Origin: Chlorokybus atmophyticus
Lineage: Eukaryota; Streptophyta; Chlorokybophyceae; Chlorokybales; Chlorokybaceae
NCBI GenBank assembly: GCA_009103225.1
Contig: RHPI01002823.1
Location: 945,147-1,009,146 of the forward strand
Length of the DNA stretch: 64,000 nucleotides
Reading direction: 5' to 3'
Shown: piece after piece, positions 32,443-46,359 of the stretch
Layout of the letters: each line of letters opens with the position of its first letter
Numbering within the stretch: position 1 is the first letter of the stretch
Notes under the pieces: model-generated
Databases searched by the model: none
The model's input: the letters and a program-made list of their open reading frames with translations, nothing else
Told to the model about the DNA's origin: nothing
Made by a program: the position numbers and the translations under genes

Positions 32443-32816
32443 CCCCCTGACGCTACCCCCGAGCCGGCTCTCGCCGCCTCCCCGGCCCCCGCCGCCGCCG
32501 CCGCCGCCGCCGCCACTAAGTGCCACGTGGCGCAAACGTCTATGTCAGCATGGTCAGATCCAAAAATCAAACTGCGCGGGAAAAATGCGAAAGCGATGCT
32601 GATCCTTCTTGTGCTCTCAATGCACAAGAAGTGCGCAGACGCACAAGCTTCCCCGCCCCGTGCCTTGAACGCATCCGGCACACGCTGCGGCGATTGCGGA
32701 AGATGGATGGGTCTCTTCCGGAAGCTTGGTACCGCCTCCTCTAACGGGCAAACATTCCGTGGACGATATCCACTAGCGGAGTGTCGGCATTGTTGGTGTA
32801 GGCGACGTTGGCGACA
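32443..32816. promoter_or_regulatory. Divergent interval, PSS1 and FLU
   Basis: Only 374 bases separate the two start codons on opposite strands, including the GGC repeat. It must carry both leaders and probably a shared promoter. Confidence 0.45.
32487..32516. repeat. CCG/GGC trinucleotide repeat in PSS 5' leader
   Basis: Eight or more uninterrupted CCG units on the plus strand (GGC on the transcribed sense of PSS), about 45 bases upstream of its start codon. Confidence 0.85.
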
Positions 32817-34171
32817 ATGGCGGCGGCAACGGCGGCGGCGGTGCGGGTGGCAGGCGTGGCTGGGATGGTGCGGGCGCAGCAGGACGGGACTAGGGCGCCT
32901 GCGGCGCAACCGGAGAGTTCCCCCACACAGCATGCTGCAGGGAAGCCTGCGGTGCTGGCTGCGGGGAGGGAAGTGCGGTGGCAGGGCTATCTGTCCGCCA
33001 CTGTCGCTGTCGCTGCTGCCGCCGCTGCTGGAGCGAGTCCTGCAGCGGCGGCGGAGGCGGCTCAGGCTGTATTGGAGTGCCAGCCTAACATCCCGCTGGA
33101 GGCTCTGGCGGTGGTGTTCACCGCCGTAGGGTTCATTGGCGCCGGCGTAGGCGGTGAGTGAAGCAGCTGGCCAGAGTAGGGTTAGGGTTTGTGTATGCTG
33201 TAGCGTTGCGTACATTGCTCGTACTCTTGCAATGTAAGCCTCTGGGCAACATGCGTGTGCTGAGTTTTGCATGTCATAGGCACGCTCGCAAGGCAGCGCA
33301 AGGCAGAGGTTGAACGCGTCAACGCACAGCTGCGGCAGATCAACCTGCAGGTCAGCAGCATGCACAGCCTTAATCTGTACCTTTCTTATCTTGTCGATTG
33401 TCACAGCTTGTTTGATGCTGAGCTTCTATTTCTTGCTTCTATTACTAACTTGCGCTGTTTCACGGGTTGTTTGGTTAGACCACGTTTAAGTGTCGACCAT
33501 TGCAATGCAAGTGCTGCAAAACTCTTTCAGTTTAACAACTTCGTTGCTTCAGCTCCGGCGGCAAGCGCGTGTAGAGGCCTATGCTCCTACCTTATCTTAT
33601 GCGCCGCCACCCCCGCCACAAGCTCTCGCACAACCCGCACGCGAAACAACATCTGGTGTAGCGCTCGCAGATGCGCCAGTGGACACTGAGTTGGTGCGTG
33701 CCTCATCCTTAGCACTCAACGAGTCCGCTTTGACCTCTCTGTTGAGTCCTGTCTGGTGTGTCACTGCAGTGTAACTGATTCTTGTCTGATTCTTGTCTTC
33801 ACCAGGCTGCAATGCGCGCATGCCTCAAAGCAGGCAGGCAAGCGCTTAAAGAAGAAGATGGAAGGGAAGCTTTCAGGCAGTTCAATGAGGCGCTGCCGAT
33901 GGCGCAGAAGTTGGGCAACAAAGTTGCAGAAAGGCGTGCGCGCAGAGGGCTTGGAGCAGCTGCCATGTTGTTGAAAAACCCGCGGCTCGGCATTCAGTTT
34001 GAACTTGATGTGCTGCGCCTCTCCAACGAGCTCGACGATCATACTGGCGACTCAGACGCTTATGGCGCCATTGCTGACATGTACACTGAGCTAAATGACC
34101 TGGAGAACGCCGCAAAGTATTATGACCTGTACATAAAGACGATGGCCGATACCGATGCGGGCTTTGACTGA
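32817..34171 (+). CDS. FLU: FLU protein, negative regulator of tetrapyrrole synthesis
   Basis: Four exons in phase: 32817-33153, 33280-33350, 33553-33693, 33806-34171; 304 residues, similar to plant FLU. FLU sits on plastid membranes and inhibits glutamyl-tRNA reductase in the dark, preventing protochlorophyllide build-up. Seen here: an Ala/Arg-rich transit-like N-terminus, a hydrophobic segment (LEALAVVFTAVGFIGAGVGG), a coiled coil (TLARQRKAEVERVNAQLRQI), the conserved linker LRRQARVEAYAPTLSYAP with a Pro-rich insert, and a C-terminal TPR block (AGRQALKEEDGREAFRQFNE, LGNKVAERRARRGLGAA, DAYGAIADMYTELNDLENAA, KYYDLYIKTM). The coiled coil plus TPR order is diagnostic. The start at 32817 is the first ATG in frame. 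Algal FLU-like proteins are known as FLP. Confidence 0.92.
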
Positions 34172-35659
34172 TGTCACCTGGAAACTTAACTGCCGGTACC
34201 GGTAGGCAGCTACTGGTAGTCATCAACTTTTGATGCAGAATAGCGTAGCTTGGCGATGTAAGCAACCCTGGCTTATTTAATAGTACTGCAGCTGTTGCGC
34301 GTGTTTGCCTAGCCATAGTAGTTAATGGAGTCCAATGAAGGGAACATGTCATCTCAAATCTTGTTGATGGGTACTAGCCTGGGGTGCTACCATGTGCAAC
34401 TGCGGGAATAAGTCCGATTTGTGTGCATAGGACCGACTGACCGACTGACTGCATTTGCAACAAACAAACAGTGTGGTGCATGGTGTACAACATGTATGCA
34501 GGGATTGCGGCAGGCATGAGAGTGTGACACACTCGCAAGCAGTCAGCACACTACACCATTACACTTACATGTGTACATGATATATGATGTGCTATTATAG
34601 GCACACGCATGCAATGCATCACAACCATTCAAGCATTACATGCACACTATCATACATTTCACCGTTGTTACCACCGGGTTAATCTACTGCATCAACTGTG
34701 TTGGTGGTTGGGTGCAGGTGTAGTACAGAAAATGCGAAAATGAGAGGGGTATGCCTATTCAGACCACACCATGCATGCAACACTATGCAAAACACACTCA
34801 CCTCGTTGCTACATACACGACCACCGGGCTACCTACTCTACTCCTACACCTACATCCACGCCCCCCTGGTAGTCATGCATGCACATGTTGCAATCGTGGT
34901 TACCTGCACCAGCGCCACCAATGTTTGTGAGGCAATTACAGGAAAAGCAAGGCAAACGCAATAGCTGGCTGGGCCCCCCTGCAGGTTCGACATTAAACCA
35001 AAGAAGCAGCAACGGCGCTTCACCTTCACAAAAGCGTGTCCTGCGTGTTGTGTACAATGAGCCAGATGCCGTTGGCAACTGGTTAGGGCGGCCGCCACGG
35101 CCTCTAGTAATCTAGGCTTTATGTATATGTGCATGGGCACAGGGGCCTGGTGCAAATGAGTGCGAGCTGCATGTTATGCGTGATGCTACTATCTTCCACA
35201 TTGTGGCTGGTGTTATGCATGATAAAATACATTCCGCGTAATCGATTTGCATGTCTGCAGGTGGTACCTTGTCCCTTGCCATCTGTCTGCCTTTGCCCTA
35301 CGGTTGCTGTGCCTTGCTGCTGCTGCCTTAGGGTCATATCGTTCACCAGTCTAGCTATGTACAAGCTCTACTTGGGCCCCCGTATAATTCGTTGCAGTGC
35401 TTGTTGTGGCTGTGCACGTGTGTGTGAAGTGTGCTCTTTGCATGGCCCCCCCTTTCGCTTAGGGAGTTTGCTTTTGGAAACTCTTGTGAAAGTTATGTGC
35501 ATGCGCTTGTATGGGTGCATGTTGATGTTCATGTGATTCCCCGAGCTCTTATCCAGCGCCTGCACATACATGCTACGACTTTATAAAATGAAGACACCTA
35601 TTGAACAGTTACGTGCATGCAAGTCATCAAATCAATAATTGATAACATTTGTAAAAGGT

Positions 35660-36235
35660 GGACGCGCATGCCTTCATACAAGCCATGAGCACATGTGTGA
35701 TCACTTTTATTGACCATAAGGCCATTATGTGCATGATGTCTTTGTATACGTGTATAACTACATCTTGTCCTCATCAATGTCCTTGAAAACTTCACCACGT
35801 ACGCATTCCATGGTAGAAAGCCTAAAAATTTAATATATTAACTTGGGTGCAGTGTAGCATGTATTAAATAATCATGTGCGCCACATCGCTCCTGCAAGTA
35901 ATGCTATGATTTAAAGATATGAGGACTCATGAATTAATAACGTGCATGCATCAAATTATAGCCAAGTGAGTGGTAAACACTTTTGCCATTGTCGGCAGAT
36001 TCAATTATGGACAACACACACACAAATAATAATAACCCTCGTTGATATGATTCTTAAAAAAACGGTAATATAGCGTCAAAAAGCTAGACATCATAACAAG
36101 ACTCGTAAATAGTAGATGTGCATGCCTTCATGTAAGCCATGAGCACATTGGTAATCACTTTTATAGCCCATCAGGCCATGATGTGCATGACGTCTTTGAA
36201 TAGGTTTACCCTCGTCTTTGGTCCTCATCAAGGTA
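35660..36235. repeat. Dispersed direct repeat, two copies
   Basis: The segment with GCATGCCTTCAT, AAGCCATGAGCACAT, ATCACTTTTAT and ATGTGCATGA occurs at about 35660-35780 and again at 36114-36235, same orientation, with scattered mismatches. The end of copy two runs into the tandem repeat that follows. Confidence 0.7.
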
Positions 36236-36480
36236 TCACCAACTTGACAAGGTGGCAAGTCTCGTGGGAAGGCGGACGCATCCGTGGCAAAAGATCTTAA
36301 GCTTCATCAACAACTTCATGCATGTGCATGAGGTCTTGATGTGCATGAGGTCCTCATCCATGAGCCTCTCACCAACTTGACAAGATGGCAAGTCTCGTGG
36401 GAAGGCGAACGCATCCGTGGCAAAAGACCTTAAGCTTCATTAACAACTTCATGCCGGTGCATTGTTGTAGCCTATCTGAG
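36229..36480. repeat. 133-bp tandem duplication
   Basis: AACTTGACAAGGTGGCAAGT at 36241 recurs as AACTTGACAAGATGGCAAGT at 36374. The downstream GTCTCGTGGGAAGGCG and CGCATCCGTGGCAAAAGA blocks also repeat, with few substitutions, which points to a recent duplication. Confidence 0.8.
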
Positions 36481-36563
36481 GTCATCATGTGCGCCACAGC
36501 GACGATCAAAACTGCAAAATGTCTGGTTGCGGTGCCCGCGGTTAGCGGGGGGTGTATCCTGAG

Positions 36564-36635
36564 GGGGTCACCCGCGAATCGAACGCGGGACCTCCTGCAC
36601 CCGAAGCAGGAATCATACCACTAGACCAGTGACCC
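36564..36635 (-). tRNA. tRNA-Pro (anticodon CGG)
   Basis: The minus strand folds as a complete cloverleaf. The acceptor stem GGGTCAC pairs with GTGACCC, followed by discriminator C. The D-arm region is TGGTCTAGTGGTATGA. The anticodon stem CCTGC/GCAGG carries loop TTCGGGT, giving anticodon CGG. The T-arm is CCGCG-TTCGATT-CGCGG. The D-arm and T-loop double as the internal A and B boxes for RNA polymerase III. No intron. It resembles plant cytosolic tRNA-Pro. No CCA is encoded, as expected for a nuclear gene. Confidence 0.95.
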
Positions 36636-36881
36636 AGTTGATGCTGAACAACGTAGATATAATATATATATAATTGTACATTGCAGTAAAAGTTCTAGAA
36701 CCTCAGTGCTGACGTTGAGCGGCGGCGGTGGTGCTGGCGGCGGGGGAGCGTTGTTGTCGTCGGTGGTGCTGGCGGCGGCGGTGGCGCTGGCATTATCAGC
36801 AGGCGCGATCTTTCTTCATATTGTAGGGTTGGATAGGCGAGCCTCCTGCTGATTGGAGCGCCCTCTCTACAATAAGCGGCA

Positions 36882-40402
<3,521 letters not shown>

Positions 40403-42841
40403 ACTAGGTGACTGACTGCAGCTCCCCTTTGGCGGGACTGTCATGCGGTGCGGCGCTAGGCAGCAGGCATAATATTTCCATGTCAGACATAACAAGCGTG
40501 CCTAGGGTCGCACACTCTCAGTTTTGCTTTTGCACGTTGGTAGGTGGTACAGTTAGGTTGCAGGAGTGCTCGCTTATTCTTTAGCCGGGGTGAAATCATG
40601 TCTTTCACTGTCTGGTACGTGGTGTTGTGCAAGTATTTGCAAAATGCACAGAACAGCACGTCATATATCCTGTACACAATGCTTCTAGATATGTGTCCTG
40701 TTTATAGGTGTGCATGTGCGTGCGCATCCACGGAGTGCAAATGTGTGGAATGCTCAGTACTGTGAATGCATACAGGTGCAGCATTTCACACGCATATAAT
40801 ACGTACATTGTTGCCAGTTGGTACGAGCAAGCAGGCAGCACATTACATTATGCAAGCATTCAACTCAACGCTGCCACCATGCCTATCATGCAGGATCGGT
40901 TATTCATGCTGCATGCTGCAGAACGTTGGCCGCTCGCTCATGGGCAAAATGCATGCTATGTAAACAAGGCCTGGGTATGTATTTGATGGTACTTACAGAC
41001 ACTTGTTCCAGCAGGTTGCGTCTGCTTCAGCAACGCCACAGGTTGAGTGAGCATGCGTGAGGGTGCACAGATCAGTCAGATGGGTGCGCATGTATGTGTA
41101 CATCAAATGCAAGACATGCATGCGCATGCACAACGTGTAGTCAAGTCAGCACGCAGCAACACATGCAAGGTACATCAAATGAAATTCAGTTGACCACCGG
41201 GCTACTACTAGCACGCTAATCTACCGCATCTACCCCGTTAGACATGCAGCAGTCAACATGCAGTTGGTAATCACCTGCCCACATGGGCGTTGGTCAGTTG
41301 TTGGCGCTTTCGGTCACGCAGAGAGCATGCACATTGTCGACCAGGACTCCCCCTCCCTCTCTCCCTGGCTCCGCCTCCTTCCTCGCCCATTGCTAGCGAC
41401 GCAGCAGGGTTTGCTGGGTTGTGTCATAGCTGCGTTGCACTGCCAACGTCAGCAGTGCCTGGTCCAGTGCCCTCCGCACAGGTTGTGCTGTGTTCGGTTT
41501 GGGTGCTGGGCTGTATGCACACAATGGTGGGGAGCATTCCATGCCCGCTGCCATTGCATGCTAGCAGGCCTGTTTCCGTACTGCATGTTTCTTAACACTG
41601 AGCTTGGTGTATATGTAAACACCACCAGTTGTAGAACATCTACAACTCGAGCCACCGTGTTTGCCGATTGCTGCTAGCATGGTGCCAAACGAATGCCTGC
41701 AGCCGTTTGCGCGTTGTGACTGGCAGGGGTATGTAACGCGCGTGAAACCCTCACCGGCGCGGGGCTGGTTGTGGCTTCCTGGTCGTCATCTTGGTCCGGG
41801 TTTACGCCTAACCTTTCCCCCTCTGCCCCCCTGTGTTGCCCTGCAGGTACCCCTCTTGCTGTCGCCCATTCCTATCTGCCTGCTCTGCTTGCGTCTTGCA
41901 CATAGCCAGCCCCCTTACCTAGGGTAGTTGTTGGGCTTCCTAGTTGCTCGTTGCTTGTGCTTAGATAATGTGCTGTGCGTGTGGTGTGGTGTGCTGCTGA
42001 TGTCACTGGGGGCCCCTCGGTTTTACCTAATGCATGACTCCCTCCAAGTGTCGCTGCTCCGCCCCGCGCACCGGTACGGTGTAGTGCGCATACAAGCGCA
42101 AGATGTGCTGAAACTCCTCCCCTAGCGCGCCACGCATCTCCATCGCCAACGGGTACAAGGTGTCTCCGGGTGTGTGGGTGGCCATCATACTTGCGGCGCT
42201 TGGCTGCCTTGGATGCACGCACCACCATGCCTGCTCGTTCTCAACACGCCATGACAATTGACGCCCAGCAACATCTTCGTGTCGCGACCGGGTTTCAACA
42301 GGTGTGCTCTCCGGTTGTGAGCACGTGAACACGGCATCATACACGTACATATGTATATTATAGCTGTTGCAAAATGTATGCCCTCTTGATAGTATCTTTG
42401 CTGCAATCTTTACGGTGCTAACAAACAACCATGAGGTTACAGCCATCCCGCCCACCCCATCACACTACGCACACCTCATTTCATGTACTCCCACACGCCC
42501 ACCACGCGCATGCCCATCCACACCCACTCAGTATGTGTGCTGAGCGCCACAAGCAGAACACACTACCACCAGCAGCCAATGCGTTCCCGGCTTGCAGCAG
42601 CAAAAGAATTACTTGCTCACAGGCCTTCAAGGTCAACAGAAGCAACAGAGACACGGAGTATGCAAACTATAGTTTGCACATTGCCAATGCTTCAAAAGTC
42701 AAAAGCATTCCACCGGCTACACAGTGAAATGAACCATCCACTTCTACACCATTTCTAAAGAATCGTGTTTATATACAACGTAAAATGCTAACGCTGCAAT
42801 TGAACAAATAACCTGTGTGGTACAATCACCACTCCCCTGCA
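40403..42841. other. Convergent 3' interval, no supported gene
   Basis: 2.4 kb between the CPN60 and G6PDH 3' ends. A minus-strand ORF at 42027-42455 (containing MATHTPGDTLYPLAMEMRGA) and plus ORFs near 41290-41930 are open but show no family pattern or paired splice sites. TGCATG-rich tracts occur near 41080-41120. Confidence 0.45.
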
Positions 42842-45800
42842 TTACGCCTCCATATCACCCCAGCGCACGTTGTACTTGGCTGCGAGATAATGCGCACCAA
42901 TAGGACCTCGGCTGCCATAGGGATAGAGCTCTGGCACCATCTTCTCCCTCTCCATAGTGTGAAGGAGAGGAGTCCAAATCTTCCAGGCTGCTTCAAGCTC
43001 ATCGCTGCGAATGAAGAGGCGCTTGTCACCGTTGATGACATCCAAAATGAGGCGCTCGTACGAGTCGGGGATCTCCTTGTTGTAGCGGTCCTGGTACTGG
43101 AGGTCAAGCGTGCTGCGGTCGAGCTTGAGGCCCAAGCCGGGGACCTTGTTGTTGATCTTCAAGTAGATGGCCTCCTTAGGCTGCACGCGGATGACAAGCT
43201 CGTTGGTGGCGCGGTCCATGTCGGCCCCAAAGCGGGCCTTGTAGAGGCTTCCCGGCACGTGGCGAAACTGTATGCGGATCTCCGTGCGCCTGTTGCTGAG
43301 GGCCTTGCCGGCCTTCATGAGAAACGGCACGCCGTCCCAGCGGTGATTGTTAATGAATAAGGCGCATGCAGCGAAGGTGGGCGTGATCGAGTCCTCGCGC
43401 ACGGTGTCATCGTCAGTGTAACCTGGATGGTCTTGGCCTCCGACCTTCGCAGCCTTGTACTGACCGATCACGAGGTCCTCCACGTCAACAGTCTTCATGC
43501 AGCGAAGCAGCTTCACCTTTTCATTACGCAGGTCCTCGGCGTCCAATGACACAGGCTGCTCCATCGCAAAGAGAGCTACAATCTGCAGCAAGTGATTCTG
43601 CATGATGTCGCGGATGATGCCGTACTGGTCAAAGTATCCCCCGCGGCCTTGCGTACCAAAGTCTTCTGAAAAGATGATCTGCACATTGCGGATGAACTGA
43701 CGGGACCACAGTGGCTCGAACACCAGGTTGGAGAAGCGCAGCACGGTCAAGTTCTCGATCAACTCCTTGCCCAAGTAGTGGTCGATCCTGTAGCAGCGTA
43801 CCGTTTGGAGGGACGGAAGCGAGCACAACTACTGGACGCGTATGCTGTGTGGGTGGTGAATGGCACAGTCATGGGTAATGCACTAACACATACCGATAAA
43901 TCTGCTCCTCAGTAAGGTAGTTGTTGAGACCCTCAGCCAACTCCCTTGATGACTCCAGGTCCCGCCCAAATGGCTTCTCCACAATCACGCGAGTCCAGCC
44001 ACTCTTGCTGTGAAAGTACAATATAACACAAAAATCAAGACCAAAGCGGTAAAAACGCCAAAGACAACATTCACAAATCTGCATATCACTGGACAACAGA
44101 CCAACACTCAACACCCTTGCGCATGATTGTATTTAATCCGCTCACCTCGAGGCTGACGTGCTGGCGCATTGTGCCACAGGAACGAATATGGTTGGCGGTA
44201 TGGACATGTAAAAGATGCGGTTGGCATGCTTATCTCCCTGAAGCACAACAATGAATGCACAATGAGATTGACGACCTGTACCAGGATAATACTGCAAGAC
44301 AATGCAATGCTGAAGATTTGCATACACATTCATCTGCGTCAGTACGCATGTGTGCGCATTTGTGTGTAAGTGGGTGTTCGACTGTTAACACGTAATGCAG
44401 TCAATGTCGTTTTACCTCCTTCTCGAGCAGCTTTTCGTGAAGTTCTTTGAATGAATCGCAACTATTGTATTGCCCCGCATGATAAAAGCAGTTTTCCAGA
44501 AACTCCTCCATCTTCTTGCCACAATCTTTCCTGAAGAGATAAAAGCATTAGAGATAATAACAATTTTACCAAAACGCCACAAACCAACCACAGCATATGT
44601 TTCCGGTTACGACGTGATGCCACATCTTGTTCAACTGTTGGTATGCTCAATTTTTACACGCTCCCTTACAATGCTAACCAGCCATTCATAGCGTGTAACA
44701 CATGTGTCTGCATGCAATGCAACCTGCAACGTTTCGTTTCAACCTGATCGTACCGTTTGTCAATCCGGCAAGTGAGGTTTTGACTGATCATCGTGCGCAG
44801 TTCCTCATTGGTCATCTTGCTCCGCGCAAATCCGAAGATTGTGAATTGCTGTGTACACGAACGGCTCAGACACAACTTGGCCAGGTACATAGAGCCATAC
44901 ACGACTCTGAGACAGCTATATGTAAAACAAGTGACAACACACTTACGCGCACACACTATGTGTTCATGGCAACCTGTGAACACAATGTTTGTGTGTGGCG
45001 ATTGAATATACCCACCTTTGGCATGAAGCCCTCATAGTAAAGTGCAAAGAGCGCCGGGAAAATCTTTTTCTTGGCCAAGTCGCCGGATGCACCCACAACG
45101 GTGATGCTAAGTGTTGTCAAGTTTGCCACATCGAAGCCTTGGCCAAAATCTGCGCTCCTGTCCCGCGGCTTCTTCTCGTCCTGAGAAGAAGAAGCAATCT
45201 TCCTCTCCTCTTGAGCTTGAGTCTCGGTAGCTGAATTAGCTGCTGAAGAAGCTGTCCCATTGCCATCTGCGGCACGCACGGAGATTGTGCTGAGCACTTT
45301 GCACGCAGCCTTGACAATAGCCTTGCGTACGCAATCCCAGCTTTGAACTGCAGCAAGCGGCAAACCCTAAACAGACAGAAGCCCTCACCTTGATGCGCGT
45401 GGCACAGCAGTAACCAAGTGTCTGTCAATTCAAGGACAATGTGCAGCTACGTCTCATTGCATTGAACGCACTGCATAGTTGCAAGCACTGCAGCATGAAA
45501 AATATCACACTATGCCTGCATGAAGGGACAACTGGAACTTCCGCCATGGCATTGAGCAGCATTGAGCCCGGACTGGAGCTGTTGTGTATGATACATCATC
45601 CTACCTTTGGCGGGGGCTTTGGTGGGGGCGGGGGAGGGGCTCGTCTTGGGCGCTGCCGCCTCAGCGCGTGCGTAGGAGGAGGACGACGAGGAGGAGGAGG
45701 ATGAGGCGGAGCGGCGGCTGCGGGTCACATGCAGGGGGCTTGAAGGCTCAGGGCGACTGCTCAGCCTGCACCTGCTATGCTGCTGTCGCCGCCGCAGTGA

Positions 45801-45914
45801 CGGTGCTGAGAGCTTTGAGCTTGGTGACAATGCCGACGGAAACGTCGATGTCGATACTGTGGACACCGCGACCCTGCTGGCTACCGCCGCCGCCGCCGCC
45901 ACCGCCATCGCCAT
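42842..45914 (-). CDS. G6PD: Glucose-6-phosphate dehydrogenase, plastid redox-regulated form
   Basis: First enzyme of the oxidative pentose phosphate pathway, making NADPH. Exons: 45914-45605 (transit peptide), 45366-45016, 44848-44754, 44530-44416, 44237-44146, 44007-43894, 43787-42842. Exon 1 is Ala/Ser-rich ([20 protein letters not shown]..., then a poly-Ser run), a chloroplast targeting sequence. Motifs: NADP-binding [32 protein letters not shown], substrate site [15 protein letters not shown], and [16 protein letters not shown]. The sequence TCRIDKRKDC has two cysteines eight residues apart, matching the thioredoxin-controlled pair of plastid P1 isoforms. All joins close in phase except exon 1 to exon 2, which is off by one base, so a small exon or a different exon 1 donor is missing from this model. 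Confidence 0.94.
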
Positions 45915-46359
45915 GGCAAACCACTACACCGACACAGTCGCCGAATGTAGTGTAGTCGCTTTGTTTCTTTTGGGGCGTTCGCCGAGTCGTCAATCAGAGT
46001 GTGCACTTTGTGCATGCGCAGTTGGCAGTCGAATCCAATGACGCAAAAGGCCGGAAACCAGGTCACTCCCTTAGATGCGCCGCACTTTGACGCCGTTGAT
46101 TTGCCTTTTGGAGTGCCAACTGGGCCGAGCTGGCCATGGTGTCTTATACCCAGGGACAACGTCCTTCATTATAGGACAACCATGATCTGCTGCAATTCTT
46201 GAAAAGAGTATATCTTGCAGTATCAAGTTCAGCTTATAGCAAGGGCACTGGTTTAGCCTGTGTTGTGGGCGTTGGTGTCGTTGTGGTTGGCGGCGTCGGC
46301 GGCATAGGCGGCGTGGTGGGTGTGGGTCAGGGTGTTGGAGTGTTGCCTGTTTGAAAGAA
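45915..46359. promoter_or_regulatory. Divergent interval, G6PD and PRP31
   Basis: 445 bases between opposite start codons. It holds both 5' leaders. A GGC/GTT-rich stretch lies just before the PRP31 ATG. No TATA box was identified. Confidence 0.4.

Larger units (their letters stand above)
34172..36563. other. Repeat-rich intergenic interval
   Basis: No supported gene. It holds two dispersed copies of a roughly 120-base unit (35660-35780 and 36114-36235) and a 133-base tandem duplication (36229-36480), both described separately, then the tRNA. An ORF at 34879-35115 has no family pattern. Confidence 0.5.

Noticed and set aside
33175-33190. Telomeric repeat tract
   Set aside because: Only about two TTAGGG-like units inside an intron; not a telomere.
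32412-33404. 330-residue minus-strand ORF
   Set aside because: Arg/Ser/Pro-rich antisense of the FLU first exon and PSS leader; no family pattern, and both sense genes fit better.
35650-36480. Possible CRISPR-like repeats
   Set aside because: Only two copies of long units with no regular spacers, in a eukaryotic intergenic region.
42815-43360. 181-residue plus-strand ORF
   Set aside because: Exact antisense of the G6PDH catalytic exon.
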